Assembly: GCA_963383645.1 (NCBI GenBank)
Contig: OY726567.1
Span: 68,451,575 to 68,515,574, forward strand
Direction: 5' to 3'
Length of the DNA stretch: 64,000 bases
Source of the DNA: Muscardinus avellanarius
Taxonomy: Eukaryota; Chordata; Mammalia; Rodentia; Gliridae
Position 1 is the first letter of the stretch. Every line of letters begins with the position of its first letter. A model generated the notes under the pieces. The model did no database searches. It was not told where the DNA came from and worked only from the letters and a program-made list of their open reading frames with translations. Both the position numbers and the translations under genes were made by a program. Shown in pieces: positions 47,007 through 55,830 of this stretch.

Positions 47007-49604
47007 CTATCCTTGGAATTCCACAGTATCATGGTCCCCAAAAGAATCAGTCGATGACTCATCATCCTTTTGTTTCACCAGACGAGTCAGCCGCTCTGGA
47101 ACCCAGACAGGATCGGCGCCGTTCTGTGGAAACACACAAACAGAGCCTCTGGCCCATGTGAGCACTGGGTCAGGTCCCCTCCATTGCCCTGTGAGGGCAT
47201 CCTTCCAACGCACGAAACCCTGGCTCGTACCCGAGGGGGCAAAATGACGATCGGCAGCAGTCTTGCCATTGACATCTAATTGCAAAAAATTCAAAGTAAA
47301 AAGGGCTAAGGATAGGCGCTGCTTCGGTTTCATATTGGTTCCAATTCCCTCTTTTTGTTTTATCAAGCATTCTTTAAGAGTACGATGGGCGCGTTCCACA
47401 ATACCCTGTCCCTGAGGGTTGTACGGAAGGCCATGCTTTAGAGTTATTCCCATCTGTGAACAAAAGGATGTGAATTTTTGGGAAGTATAAGCCGGGCCAT
47501 TATCAGTTTTTATTTCTTTAGGCATATTCCATGCTGCCCAGGCCTCAAGGCAATGATTGTCGACGTCATGTGCCTTTTCCCCGGCATGAGCAGATGCATG
47601 AATAATTCCAGAGACAGTATCTATGGAAACATGGATATATTTCAATTTTCCAAATTCAGATATGTGAGTTACATCCATTTGCCAGAGATGTAGAGGGAGC
47701 AAGCCTCGTGGGCAAATGCCCACATGTGAGGGGTGTAAAAAAGGGGCACAGGCATTACAGGTTTTTACAATTTCCCGAGCCTGATGTCGAGGGATTTTAA
47801 ATCGCTGTTGTAATGTTTTAGAATTTACATGATATTGACGGTGAAATGCCTGTGCCTGTTGCATTTGAGTAAGAGAAAAAATCATATGTATCTTGGCGAG
47901 TTTATCTACTAGATCATTTCCATATGTAATAGGGCCAGGTAATCCAGTATGTGCCCTAACGTGCTGGATAAAGAATGGTGTCTTTCTTAAATGTATATAA
48001 ATCTGGATTTGGCTAGCCATAGAATGAATAGGAGTATGTAAAGAGAGTTGACCCGCACATTCAAGCGATCTAACCAGATTAACCACATATTGTGAATCTG
48101 ATAATAAATTGAAAGGAGAAGAAACTCTCTTAAAAATTTCTAAAACAATATTTAATTCAACCAGTTGTGGAGAGGTATGTGAATATTGGATGATAACAGG
48201 ATCGCTTCCCTCTATTAGGTAGGCCCCCACACCAGTTTTGGATCCATCAGTAAAAATGTTAATTGCATTAGCTACAGGTTTGTTTTTAGTGACCAATGGG
48301 AAAATGAGAGGATGTTCCAGAACAAAATGTAACAATGGATCTTTGGGAAGATGATTGTCTATTTCACCACTGAAAGAGCACATAAGTATAGCCCAATCAT
48401 CAATAGTGGCTACCAGCGTTTGTACTTGCAGAGCAGTGTACGGTACCACCAGCTTATCGGGCGTTCTGCCAAAGTGTTGGATGCACTGCTGAATGGCTTT
48501 AAGGGCAAGGCTTGCTACACTGGTGGGATAATATTCAACTACCTTTTGAGGGGAGACTTTGGGGTGAATCCAAAGAAGGGGTCCTTGTTGCCAAAGAACA
48601 CTAGTAGGCTGTTTTTCAGTGGCCAGGATACAAGCCCATAATGGCTGTCCAGGGGTCACTCGACGGAGAGACGCTTTCGTAAGTGCTTGTTCTACTAATT
48701 GTAACGCATGGCGGGCCTCATCGGTAAGGACGCGAGGAGAATCTAATTGAGGATTGCCTACGAGCAGATTATATAAAGGTTTCAAGGCATGGTTAGGAAT
48801 TTGTAAAAAGGGTCGAACCCAATTAATGTCTCCCAACAGTTTTTGGAAATCATTGAGGGTTTTTAATTGATCAGTGCGGATGATTAATTTTTGAGGCAGG
48901 ACTGCATGGGGGAGAACAATGTTGCCAAGAAAGTGTATATTTTCTCCTCTTTGTACCTTTTCTGAGGCGATGAATAATTGATGAGTTTCCAAAATCTTTA
49001 CAAGGTGACAATAAGCCTCCTCAAGTATGGAGGGATTTTTTGTGGTTAACAAAATGTCATCCATGTAATGAATACACCGAATTTCTGGAAATTTGGTTTT
49101 TACGGGCTCAAGAGCACTATTTACATATAATTGACAGAGGGTAGGGCTATTGGCCATTCCTTGTGGGAGGACCACCCATTCATATCTACTGTCAATTTCC
49201 TCTTGATTAATAGAGGGAACAGTAAAAGCAAAACGAGGAGTATCCGCAGGATTTAAAGGGATGGAGAAAAAACAATCTTTTATATCTATGCTGATAAGTG
49301 GCCACTCCTTCGGAATAGCAGAGAGGAGTGGAAGCCCTCGTTGGACTGGCCCCATAATCTGCATTTGGCTATTTATGGCTCGGAGGTCGTGTAATAACCT
49401 CCATTTTCCAGATTTTTTCTTTATCACAAAAATCGGGGTATTCCAAGGAGAGGTGGATGGCCGGATATGGCCTAACTGTAATTGCTCTTGTACTAATTTC
49501 CTTGTTACTTCAAGCTTTTCACGGGAGAGAGGCCACTGAGGAACCCATACTGGATCTCCCGTCTTCCAGGTAATGGGAATTGCCTCCTCAGTGGCTACTG
49601 CACA
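47007..49604 (-). CDS. pol: Proviral pol: reverse transcriptase, RNase H, integrase
   Basis: Reads open from the pro-pol slip site (49604) to the stop at 47007, about 865 codons, with no internal stop. Order: RT with the thumb-side WPLSREKLE start region, LPQGMANSP and the catalytic YMDD (49056-49067); RNase H starting at IFTDGSKTGVGAYL (about 48255); integrase with an HHCC zinc motif (H..H..CNAC, about 47850-47740), D of LWQMDVTH, D of KTDNGPAYTS and E of GIVERAHRTL, followed by the C-terminal DNA-binding part (GPDPVLTWARGSVCVFPQ). All these active-site residues are present. Expected as the C-terminal part of a Gag-Pro-Pol precursor, made only after two frameshifts. It overlaps the start of the env remnant frame slightly or abuts it. 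Confidence 0.95.
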   Translation of the reverse strand, partial: CAVATEEAIPITWKTGDPVWVPQWPLSREKLEVTRKLVQEQLQLGHIRPSTSPWNTPIFVIKKKSGKWRLLHDLRAINSQMQIMGPVQRGLPLLSAIPKEWPLISIDIKDCFFSIPLNPADTPRFAFTVPSINQEEIDSRYEWVVLPQGMANSPTLCQLYVNSALEPVKTKFPEIRCIHYMDDILLTTKNPSILEEAYCHLVKILETHQLFIASEKVQRGENIHFLGNIVLPHAVLPQKLIIRTDQLKTLNDFQKLLGDINWVRPFLQIPNHALKPLYNLLVGNPQLDSPRVLTDEARHALQLVEQALTKASLRRVTPGQPLWACILATEKQPTSVLWQQGPLLWIHPKVSPQKVVEYYPTSVASLALKAIQQCIQHFGRTPDKLVVPYTALQVQTLVATIDDWAILMCSFSGEIDNHLPKDPLLHFVLEHPLIFPLVTKNKPVANAINIFTDGSKTGVGAYLIEGSDPVIIQYSHTSPQLVELNIVLEIFKRVSSPFNLLSDSQYVVNLVRSLECAGQLSLHTPIHSMASQIQIYIHLRKTPFFIQHVRAHTGLPGPITYGNDLVDKLAKIHMIFSLTQMQQAQAFHRQYHVNSKTLQQRFKIPRHQAREIVKTCNACAPFLHPSHVGICPRGLLPLHLWQMDVTHISEFGKLKYIHVSIDTVSGIIHASAHAGEKAHDVDNHCLEAWAAWNMPKEIKTDNGPAYTSQKFTSFCSQMGITLKHGLPYNPQGQGIVERAHRTLKECLIKQKEGIGTNMKPKQRLSLALFTLNFLQLDVNGKTAADRHFAPSGTSQGFVRWKDALTGQWRGPDPVLTWARGSVCVFPQNGADPVWVPERLTRLVKQKDDESSTDSFGDHDTVEFQG

Positions 49605-50542
49605 AAACCCAGTTCCTCGCGACCACTCTTTTCTTTAGTAGGAATTGGGCTTTTACGTCCCTGGAGGTGTTTTCCCAGCCCGTAGGAAGGGTGGTAGCCC
49701 TGGCGAAGGAGAATATTATGGGCTTGGGGGAAATAAGATGTATTTTGTAAGGAATATCCCATGTCCACTAATAAATCTCTTCCCCAGAGGGAAACTGGCA
49801 GCTCCAGCACATAGGGTTCAAACTGCCCCTTATGTCCCTCCTGATCTTTCCAATGTAAAGCCCTAGCACTGAGGTCAGGGGTTTTAGCATAACCCAAACC
49901 TCTAAGTTCTCCGGTAGCCTTTTGAGTGGGCCATGAAGATGACCAATCTTTACAGGCGATGACACTTTTATCTGCCCCAGTATCTAAAAGTCCTAGGATT
50001 TGCTTGCCTTCCACGTCCAAGGTTATCAAGGGACGAGTTCCCATATCAAAGGCAAGAGATATTAACTCATTTCCTGAAGAACCGAACCCACCAATACCGC
50101 GTCGTCCCTCTGCTGAAGGAAACATACCATGTAGACTGGGAAGCAAAAGTAACTGTGCCACTCTATCCCCAGGGGAAATGGCAACGATACCCCGGGGCGC
50201 TGAAACCATCACTTTGATGATACCGGTATAATCCTCATCTATAACCCCCGGATGGACTACAAGTCCTTTCATGGTAGAGGAAGACCTTCCAAAAAGTAAG
50301 CCAACAGAATTAGGTGGCAGAGGACCTTGAAAATCTGTTTCAATAATTTGAACCCCCATTTGTGGCGTTAATACCAGCCTGGAGGTGGCACAGAGGTCCA
50401 ATCCTGCCGAACCTGGAGTGGCTCGCCGGACTGTTCCGGAGGCTGTAAATTGGGCCACTGAGGTGGCTGTGTCTCCATGGCCCCATACACCTGAGGGTTC
50501 CCATATTTTTGTGGGCCCTGGGAACGAGGGCCCGCCCTCCCG
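49595..50542 (-). CDS. pro: Proviral pro: dUTPase and aspartic protease with G-patch
   Basis: Frame -1 relative to gag, entered at the slip site 50542-50548; no ATG is needed. Order: a short linker, then dUTPase (motifs GSAGLDLCA, GRSS, GVIDEDYTG and APRGIVAISPGDRVAQ; pyrophosphohydrolysis of dUTP), then retropepsin (LLDTGADKSVI holds the catalytic DTG; one per monomer, active as a dimer), then a C-terminal G-patch (GYHPSYGLGKHLQGRK), all typical of betaretroviruses. Open to the TAG at 49595. A GTG at 50458 begins the longest start-anchored reading but is unlikely to be the real start. Confidence 0.93.
   Translation of the reverse strand, partial: REGGPSFPGPTKIWEPSGVWGHGDTATSVAQFTASGTVRRATPGSAGLDLCATSRLVLTPQMGVQIIETDFQGPLPPNSVGLLFGRSSSTMKGLVVHPGVIDEDYTGIIKVMVSAPRGIVAISPGDRVAQLLLLPSLHGMFPSAEGRRGIGGFGSSGNELISLAFDMGTRPLITLDVEGKQILGLLDTGADKSVIACKDWSSSWPTQKATGELRGLGYAKTPDLSARALHWKDQEGHKGQFEPYVLELPVSLWGRDLLVDMGYSLQNTSYFPQAHNILLRQGYHPSYGLGKHLQGRKSPIPTKEKSGREELGFVQ
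49604..49610 (-). promoter_or_regulatory. pro-pol -1 ribosomal frameshift site
   Basis: Heptamer G GGT TTT in the pro frame (..Leu-Gly-Phe-Val-Gln-stop), three codons before the pro TAG (49595-49597). A slip by -1 enters the pol frame exactly. The heptamer type is a known retroviral slip sequence. Confidence 0.8.
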
Positions 50543-52017
50543 TTTTTTGTCTGAGTATTTGATGATTGCTTTCCAGTATAGGGCAAGGGGTTGCCATCGA
50601 TATCTTTAACCGAACGGCACTCAAAAGTAGGATGCCTTCCTTTTCTACATCGACGACAATACTCAGGAGGAGAAGGATAAGATTGGGACGCCCTACACTT
50701 AGGACAATCTCGTTTTAAGTGTCCTGTCGCTCCACAGGAAAAACAATTGCCATTTTTGGTACTATTCTTACTTTGTTGTCCGGAGGCCTGTATAATGGCT
50801 GCAGCAAGTCCTGAATTGGTTAAGGGTCCTCCGAGTTCCCTGCACACCTTCATCCACACCTCTAGGCCTTTATGTTTGTAAGGAGTGATGGCCTGTCTGC
50901 ATTCTTTAGTGCATTGCTCATAGACCAATTGTTTAATGAGCGGCATGGCCGCGTCAGAATCCCCAAAAATTCTTCCCGCAGCCTCTACTAGACGGGCAAC
51001 GAAGTCTGAAAAGGGTTCAGTCAATCCTTGAGTAATCTTTGTAAGGTTACCAGATACCTCTCCTTTGTTAGGGAGGGCCTTCCAGGCCTGGGTAGCGAGT
51101 CTGTTGATTTGTTCATACACCTGTTGTGGATACCCAAGCTGTTGATTAGCAAATCGTCCTTGGCCCATCAGCATGTCTATATCCCAGGCTGAATTTCCTG
51201 CTGCTCGATTACGTGCAGCTTGTTCAGTGGCATATTCTATATAATAAGCTTTCCAATCCAAATATTGGCCAGGATTTAAGGTGGCCCTAACCAAATTTTG
51301 CCAGTCTCCTGGGGTCATGGCATAGCGATGTAAACTCTCTATTATTGCTATAGTGAAAGCAGCTGACGACCCATATGTGCGAACTGACTCTGCGAGATGC
51401 TTAACTATTTTAAAGTCCAAAGGCTCATGATAACGATTTCCCCCCTCCTGCAGCTGGAAAACTGGGAAAGCTTGATTTGCTAAAAAAATTCCCGCATCTC
51501 TCCACATCTGACTACTAAAAGAGACACCTTCTCCTGCTCTGGGCGCAGAAGGGTTATACGGAGGAGGCGAAATTTCCTCTTTAATCAGTTCAAAAGCTTT
51601 CACTTGTTTACAAATGGCCTCTAATTCCTCCTCAGATTCATCCTCCCCCTCTGACTCTGAATCCTCCTCACTGGCCACTTTAGAGGAAGTTGAACGTTCC
51701 TCTTTTACACCGTCTAAAGCTGCCTGGCCCTCCTGCACAAATTTTCTAAAGCGCCTTTCTTCCAAACAGGCACGAATCAGCCGACAAAGCGGCCGAGTCC
51801 CTCCTGTGACAATACCTTGTTCTTCGGCGCGTTCTACGTCTCTTCCCAATTTATCCCAGCTTGCTAAAGAAAGATTCCCTGATACTGTAAACCATGGCGC
51901 TACCCTATCTATTTGTTCGAGAAAATCTTGTATTGTCTTGTCCCTAAGCTTTAGGCCTCTACTTTTCAACAAAGCTTTCAATGCTTTATGCAATGGGTGA
52001 GATGGACTATTTCCCAT
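50368..52017 (-). CDS. gag: Proviral gag polyprotein
   Basis: 549 codons, ATG at 52017, intact. MGNSPS gives an N-terminal glycine for myristoylation and plasma-membrane targeting of matrix. An acidic serine-rich segment (residues about 108-132) is followed by the PPPY late-budding motif (151-154). The capsid major homology region lies at about 330-349 (QGLTEPFSDFVARLVEAAGR). Nucleocapsid has a canonical CCHC zinc knuckle (CFSCGATGHLKRDC, 425-438) and a second atypical one (CRRCRKGRHPTFEC, 454-467). A slip heptamer is embedded at Lys491-Asn492 (50542-50548). The ATG follows a GATGGACTATTTCCCATCTT context on the plus strand (CCAAGATGGG-like on the coding strand), and no longer frame is available. 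Confidence 0.95.
   Translation of the reverse strand: MGNSPSHPLHKALKALLKSRGLKLRDKTIQDFLEQIDRVAPWFTVSGNLSLASWDKLGRDVERAEEQGIVTGGTRPLCRLIRACLEERRFRKFVQEGQAALDGVKEERSTSSKVASEEDSESEGEDESEEELEAICKQVKAFELIKEEISPPPYNPSAPRAGEGVSFSSQMWRDAGIFLANQAFPVFQLQEGGNRYHEPLDFKIVKHLAESVRTYGSSAAFTIAIIESLHRYAMTPGDWQNLVRATLNPGQYLDWKAYYIEYATEQAARNRAAGNSAWDIDMLMGQGRFANQQLGYPQQVYEQINRLATQAWKALPNKGEVSGNLTKITQGLTEPFSDFVARLVEAAGRIFGDSDAAMPLIKQLVYEQCTKECRQAITPYKHKGLEVWMKVCRELGGPLTNSGLAAAIIQASGQQSKNSTKNGNCFSCGATGHLKRDCPKCRASQSYPSPPEYCRRCRKGRHPTFECRSVKDIDGNPLPYTGKQSSNTQTKNGRAGPRSQGPQKYGNPQVYGAMETQPPQWPNLQPPEQSGEPLQVRQDWTSVPPPGWY
50542..50548 (-). promoter_or_regulatory. gag-pro -1 ribosomal frameshift site with downstream hairpin
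   Basis: A AAA AAC in the gag frame. Seven bases or so downstream, gggccct and agggccc can form a 7-bp perfect stem around a cgttccc loop (about 50513-50533), suited to stall a ribosome. After a -1 slip the pro frame is open. Confidence 0.85.
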
Positions 52018-52321
52018 CTTGTCGAATCAGGACCAGCCCGATTCTCTAACTTACTTACACTAAAAAATATCCTCCTTAATGGAGCCCCCTTTGATCGGGG
52101 AAAATACAGCGCTGTTCCTCGCTTTTCCGCGAGCCTCGCTTATCCGCGAGCCTTATTTACTAAATATCCTCCTTAATGGAGCCCCCTTTGATCGGGGAAA
52201 ATAACCCTCCGTAAACGGAGCCTCCTCCTCCCTTTTCGGAGTCAAGGAGTACTTACCAGCCGGCTGCCCTGGACTGCCGAGGTTCTGATCAAAGCGAAGG
52301 TCCCCGTACGGGCCAACCACT
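52018..52321 (-). promoter_or_regulatory. Proviral leader with splice donor and a 42-bp duplication
   Basis: Holds the major splice donor-like GGTAAGT (52251-52257) and two copies of a 42-base block (52065-52106 and 52162-52203, offset 97; aaatatcctccttaatgg...gatcggggaaaata) around a segment with repeated cgcgagcct motifs. The packaging signal is expected here by analogy; it was not identified. Confidence 0.7.
52301..52319 (-). promoter_or_regulatory. Primer binding site, tRNA-Ile-like
   Basis: Two bases inside the 5' LTR the minus strand reads TGGTTGGCCCGTACGGGGA. tRNA-Ile(AAT) 3' ends (..TCCCCGTACGGGCCA-CCA) would need TGGTGGCCCGTACGGGGA, so the match is complete apart from one extra T. 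It differs from the lysine or phenylalanine tRNA sites usual in betaretroviral and IAP elements. Confidence 0.65.
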
Positions 52322-52677
52322 TGTCGCGCGCAGTGACGACTCTTACACGATCTTCCTCAAGCAGTTTTATTACCCCAGGTTCTTGTACAGTTCCCGCAAA
52401 TCTTCTTCCCGTAAATCTTCTCTTCTCTCTCTTTCCCCCCAGAAATCTTCCCCTTATATAGAGCCCAACAGCCAATCAGCAGACTGTTCACGTGCACAAC
52501 TCATGGCAACAGCCAGTCCATTGGCTGTTGCCCTATGGCATGCGGTGTTCCCGTGTATCTCATGCTCTTGTCGTCACTTCCTGAAAGCTGTTTACCACCT
52601 AAGTGCTCTGGGGAAGATTTCCGCTCAGCGCCATCTTAGCTCTCGGACTTACTGGCTGATGGGCGGGGCCCGTCACA
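52322..52677 (-). repeat. 5' LTR of the provirus
   Basis: Same 356-base sequence as the 3' LTR. TATATAAG at 52453-52460 is the promoter for the genomic transcript (minus strand), with CCAAT-type boxes upstream near 52515-52530 and a GC-rich U3 end. AATAAA at 52366-52371 lies about 45 bases before the LTR end. Confidence 0.95.
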
Positions 52678-52722
52678 GTTCTTACTAGGTTTCTGAGAGC
52701 CCCACTAAATTGCTGAGGCTGT
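52678..52722 (-). mobile_element. Remainder of the SINE interrupted by the provirus
   Basis: gttcttactaggtttctgagagccccactaaattgctgaggctg continues the minus-strand SINE from 45728-45821. A further plus-strand SINE then interrupts it, and a remnant reappears after 52963 (ttactgaggaggctgttcttgaatctg). Confidence 0.75.
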
Positions 52723-52723
52723 A

Positions 52724-52928
52724 GCTGGGCGTGGTGGCGCACGCTTGTAATCCCAGCATTCGGGAGGCTGAGACCTCGAGGATTGCGGTTTGCGGACAGC
52801 CTCAGCTACTTAGTGAGGCCCTCTGCAACTCAGTGAGACCCGGTTTCAAAATAAAGAATAAAAAGTAGGGCAGGGGGTGTATCTTGGAGGTCGAATGCCC
52901 CTGGGTTCCATCCCCAAACCTGCAAAAA

Positions 52929-52959
<31 letters not shown>

Positions 52960-52962
52960 ATT
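52724..52962 (+). mobile_element. B1-dID SINE (cagcattcggg subfamily)
   Basis: agctgggcgtggtggcgcacgc ... cccctgggttccatccccaaacctgc, with an (AAAT)9-type tail. Confidence 0.92.
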
Positions 52963-53064
52963 ACTGAGGAGGCTGTTCTTGAATCTGTAATCTTTCTGTT
53001 TCAGTCTTCCAAGCTGGGTATGCACAACCATAAGCAGCTGACAGGAAGCTTTTACGTATTACAT

Positions 53065-53200
53065 TATGCCAGGTGTGGTGAGCATGCTTGTAATCTCAGC
53101 ATTTGGGAGACCAAGACAGGAGGATCTTGCAGGTTCGAATGCCCCTGGGTTCTATCCCCAGATCCACAAAACAAACAAACAAACAAACAAACAAACAAAT
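53065..53200 (+). mobile_element. B1-dID SINE with internal deletion
   Basis: gccaggtgtggtgagcatgcttgtaatctcagcatttggg jumps to gaatgcccctgggttctatccccagatcc, followed by an (AAAC)n tail. Confidence 0.75.
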
Positions 53201-53209
53201 ACATGGACT

Positions 53210-53660
53210 ACAAAGTAGGGCTGGGTGTAGCTTTGAGGTAGAATGCCTCTGGATTCCATCCCAATACAACCTAGGGAGACTCTCAATAAAATTGAGCCAA
53301 GCTTGATAGCTCAAAACGGTGCTCCCAGCACACAGGAGGCTAATAAAATAAAACAAAACCGAGTCAAGCTTGGTAGCACACAATTTACTCCCAGTACACC
53401 GGAGGCTAAAACAGGAGGATCTCAGGTTTAGATATGAGACTGGCAAGCCTAGTAAGACCGTTTCAAAATAAAAATAATGAAATGCCAGCATTTGGGAGGC
53501 CGAGACAGGAGGATGGTGGTTTGCGGACAGCCTCAGCTACTTAGTGAGGCAGTCTGCAACTTAGTGAGAACCTGTTTCAAAATAAAGAATAAAAAATAGG
53601 GCAGGGGTTGTAGCTTGGAGGTCGAATGCTGCTGGGTTCCATCCCCAGACCCCACTACAT
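53210..53660 (+). mobile_element. Cluster of old and truncated SINE pieces
   Basis: dID halves at 53214-53270, diverged B1-like pieces at 53295-53480 (twice gagccaagcttgatagc / gagtcaagcttggtagc), and a 5'-truncated B1-dID at 53485-53655. Confidence 0.6.
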
Positions 53661-53684
53661 AAATAAATAAATAAATGACTAAAA

Positions 53685-53915
53685 AGTAGGGCTGGGTGTA
53701 GCTTTGAGGTAGAATGCCTCTGGATTCCATCCCCAAATACAAAAAAAAGTAAATAAATAAAAATAAAAAATAATGAAAAATAAGACTAGAATATTCCTGG
53801 GTTTTGTTTCCTTCCCAGTCCCCCCAACACAAAAATAATTTAAAAAAATAGGGTGGGGGTTTAGCTCAGAGGTACAATGCCTCTGGATTCAATTCCCATT
53901 ACCCCCACCCACCTA
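53685..53915 (+). mobile_element. Two more dID halves
   Basis: tagggctgggtgtagctttgaggtagaatgcctctgg (53687) and agggtgggggtttagctcagaggtacaatgcctctgg (53849), separated by A-rich tails. Confidence 0.65.
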
Positions 53916-54018
53916 CACACACATACACAATATGAGAGTGGTGAAGCACTGTTGATATTATATAGCCTAAAGATTATTAGATGGAGATTTGTGACAAATG
54001 CCTAAAGATTGGTAGGAT

Positions 54019-54218
54019 GCAGCCGGGCGTGGAGATGCACGCTTGTAATTCCAGTTCTTGGGAGGCTGAGACAGGAGGATTGCAGATTCACTGTCAGCCT
54101 CAGCTACTTTGTGAGTGCCTCCTAAACTTAGTGAGACCCTGTTTCAAAAATAAAGAATAAAATACAGGACTGGGGGTGTAGCTCGGAGGTAGAAGGCCCC
54201 TGGGTTCAATTGACAGGA
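54019..54218 (+). mobile_element. B1-dID SINE
   Basis: agccgggcgtggagatgcacgcttgtaattccagttcttggg ... actgggggtgtagctcggaggtagaaggcccctggg. Confidence 0.85.
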
Positions 54219-54230
54219 TGTGTTACGGAT

Positions 54231-54925
54231 TCGGAGAATATGGTTGTGGGGAAACTGTTCCTGGGGACCCCTGTTAGGGTCCTGGACACAATTTCCCTCA
54301 AACCACAACAAAACCCAAAACAACCAAAAACAAAAAAAACCCCGCAGGTTCTTGTCCTGAGCTAAGGATAAATATACATAGCTTGGACAGTTGCTGAGGA
54401 TTTAAAGAAGTTTATTAAAAAGATAGAAATACAGAAAATAGTTACAGCCCCATGCCAAAATGGCATGGGGGAAGGGTGGTCCGTGCCAACTCACCACCCC
54501 CAAGATACAGCACGAGGACCGGACTTTTTATACCCATGACCTCCATCTTGTTTACGTACTTCTGACGTAGTGAATGTCCCGGTAAGGTACCTCCCCTTAC
54601 CCTGTAGTACCTCCCCCAGCAAGGTGTGGCAAGGTGTCTCCTTTCAGGAAGAAGGAAGGTCAACCCCCTGCTCCATCCTTCCTAGATTATCATGTAGATC
54701 TGTCTTTAGAAGAGGAAGCCCTAGCTCCCCTCTATTGACTTGTTCATTCCTTTTAGCTAGGTTAATTTACATTGGAATGGCTGCCTGCTTTTAGGCAGAA
54801 ATCAAGTCCTTTCTTTACCCATGTCTGCCGCCATTTTGACACAAATATTTTTGAAATATATTAATACTCAGAGCTTTCTCAAATCTTCCTAGGCCATTCC
54901 CAATACTAGTGAGGAGATAGAAAGG
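54231..54925 (-). mobile_element. LTR, family shared with 57300-58000
   Basis: On the minus strand: U3 with caaaatggcggcagac, then the promoter-like tataaaaagtccgg (about 54525), the polyadenylation region taataaacttctttaaatcc (about 54410) and a U5 end near 54231. It aligns in inverse orientation with 57300-58000 and 15085-15190. The ends are approximate. Confidence 0.65.
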
Positions 54926-55830
54926 AAATAGGCAGATAGGGAAAAGGCCTTGGTAGAAAAAGCTAATTTCTTGAGTTTCCTGAGGGGCGACAAATACCTG
55001 AAATTCCAAAGGCTCAGAGATAAGAAGGCCAGAGCTTCACAAAGCCATCTGTTTACTAATCAACAAACCCACTGCAAGTCTGGCATTCCTGAAAGGAGAC
55101 CCTTTAAAGGACTTGCAAATACCCTATGCAAATTCTGAGAGCTACTTCCCAGAATTCTCCTGGGAATCCCAAAGTCACCCTAATCAAAGGACTTGCAAGC
55201 AGTCATGCCTTTGCCTTAGTCGGACGGCAAATGGGGCTTTCCCTCTCAGGACCCCCTCCCCTTTTGGGGAGCTGGTCTCTCTCTTGCAGGTCGTGTTGGC
55301 CCTGAGAGAAGGCAGAGTGTATCTGAGGGCACGTGGCTCGGGCGACTCTCGAGTAGTGACCTGAAGGCCTCTGCTGGACATCAAGGCTGACCAGGCCCCT
55401 AGGGGTGACCTGTGCCTCTTTTCTGGCAGATTGCGTAGACTCTGGGAGAAAGTAGTTTGCAACTGACGGGCACTTGGCTCGGGCGACACTCTGGTAGTGA
55501 CCCTGAAGGCAGCTACTGGACCCCGGAGTTCCAGCTGGACCCCGGAGTTTCAACAGCCCCTATGGGGTGTTCGGCCACTTTTCTCTATTCCCTTCTGGCA
55601 GATCGTGTGGACTCTGGAAGAAAGCAGCCTGTACCTGAAGGCAATTCGGCTTGGGCTACTCTCAAGTGTTGTCCTGAAGGCAGCTGCTGGACCCAGAGTT
55701 CCAGCCCCTTTGGGGTGTTCAGCCACTCTCTCCCCCCATTCCCTGCTGCTTCCAATAAACCTTTTACTCCCCTTCCTGAGGTCTGCGGGTGTCATTCTTT
55801 GCTCACCGTAGACAAGAACCTGGTAGGAAA
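54926..55830 (+). mobile_element. LTR-like element with three ~155-bp internal repeats
   Basis: Units of about 140-170 bases start at cagrtygtgt/cagattgcgt near 55287, 55428 and 55602. Each holds gactctgg(a/g)agaaag, cttggctcgggcgac and cctgaaggc. The element ends with ccaataaaccttttactcc (55754), and ggtctgcgggtgtcattctttgctc (class-I-ERV-like R/U5) follows. The ORFs on both strands here are repeat translations. Confidence 0.55.

Larger units (their letters stand above)
45822..52677 (-). mobile_element. Young betaretrovirus-like endogenous provirus, env-deficient
   Basis: 6.86-kb provirus in minus orientation: 5' LTR 52322-52677, leader with primer site and splice donor, gag, pro/dUTPase, pol, env remnant, polypurine tract, 3' LTR 45822-46177. 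It is flanked by the 6-bp target duplication gttctt (45816-45821 and 52678-52683), the length usual for class II (betaretroviral) ERVs. The order gag/pro/pol in three frames with two -1 shifts, the dUTPase at the start of pro and the G-patch at the end of pro are betaretroviral traits. LTRs look identical base for base, so integration is recent. gag, pro and pol have no stop or frameshift lesion; env is almost wholly missing. Confidence 0.95.
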
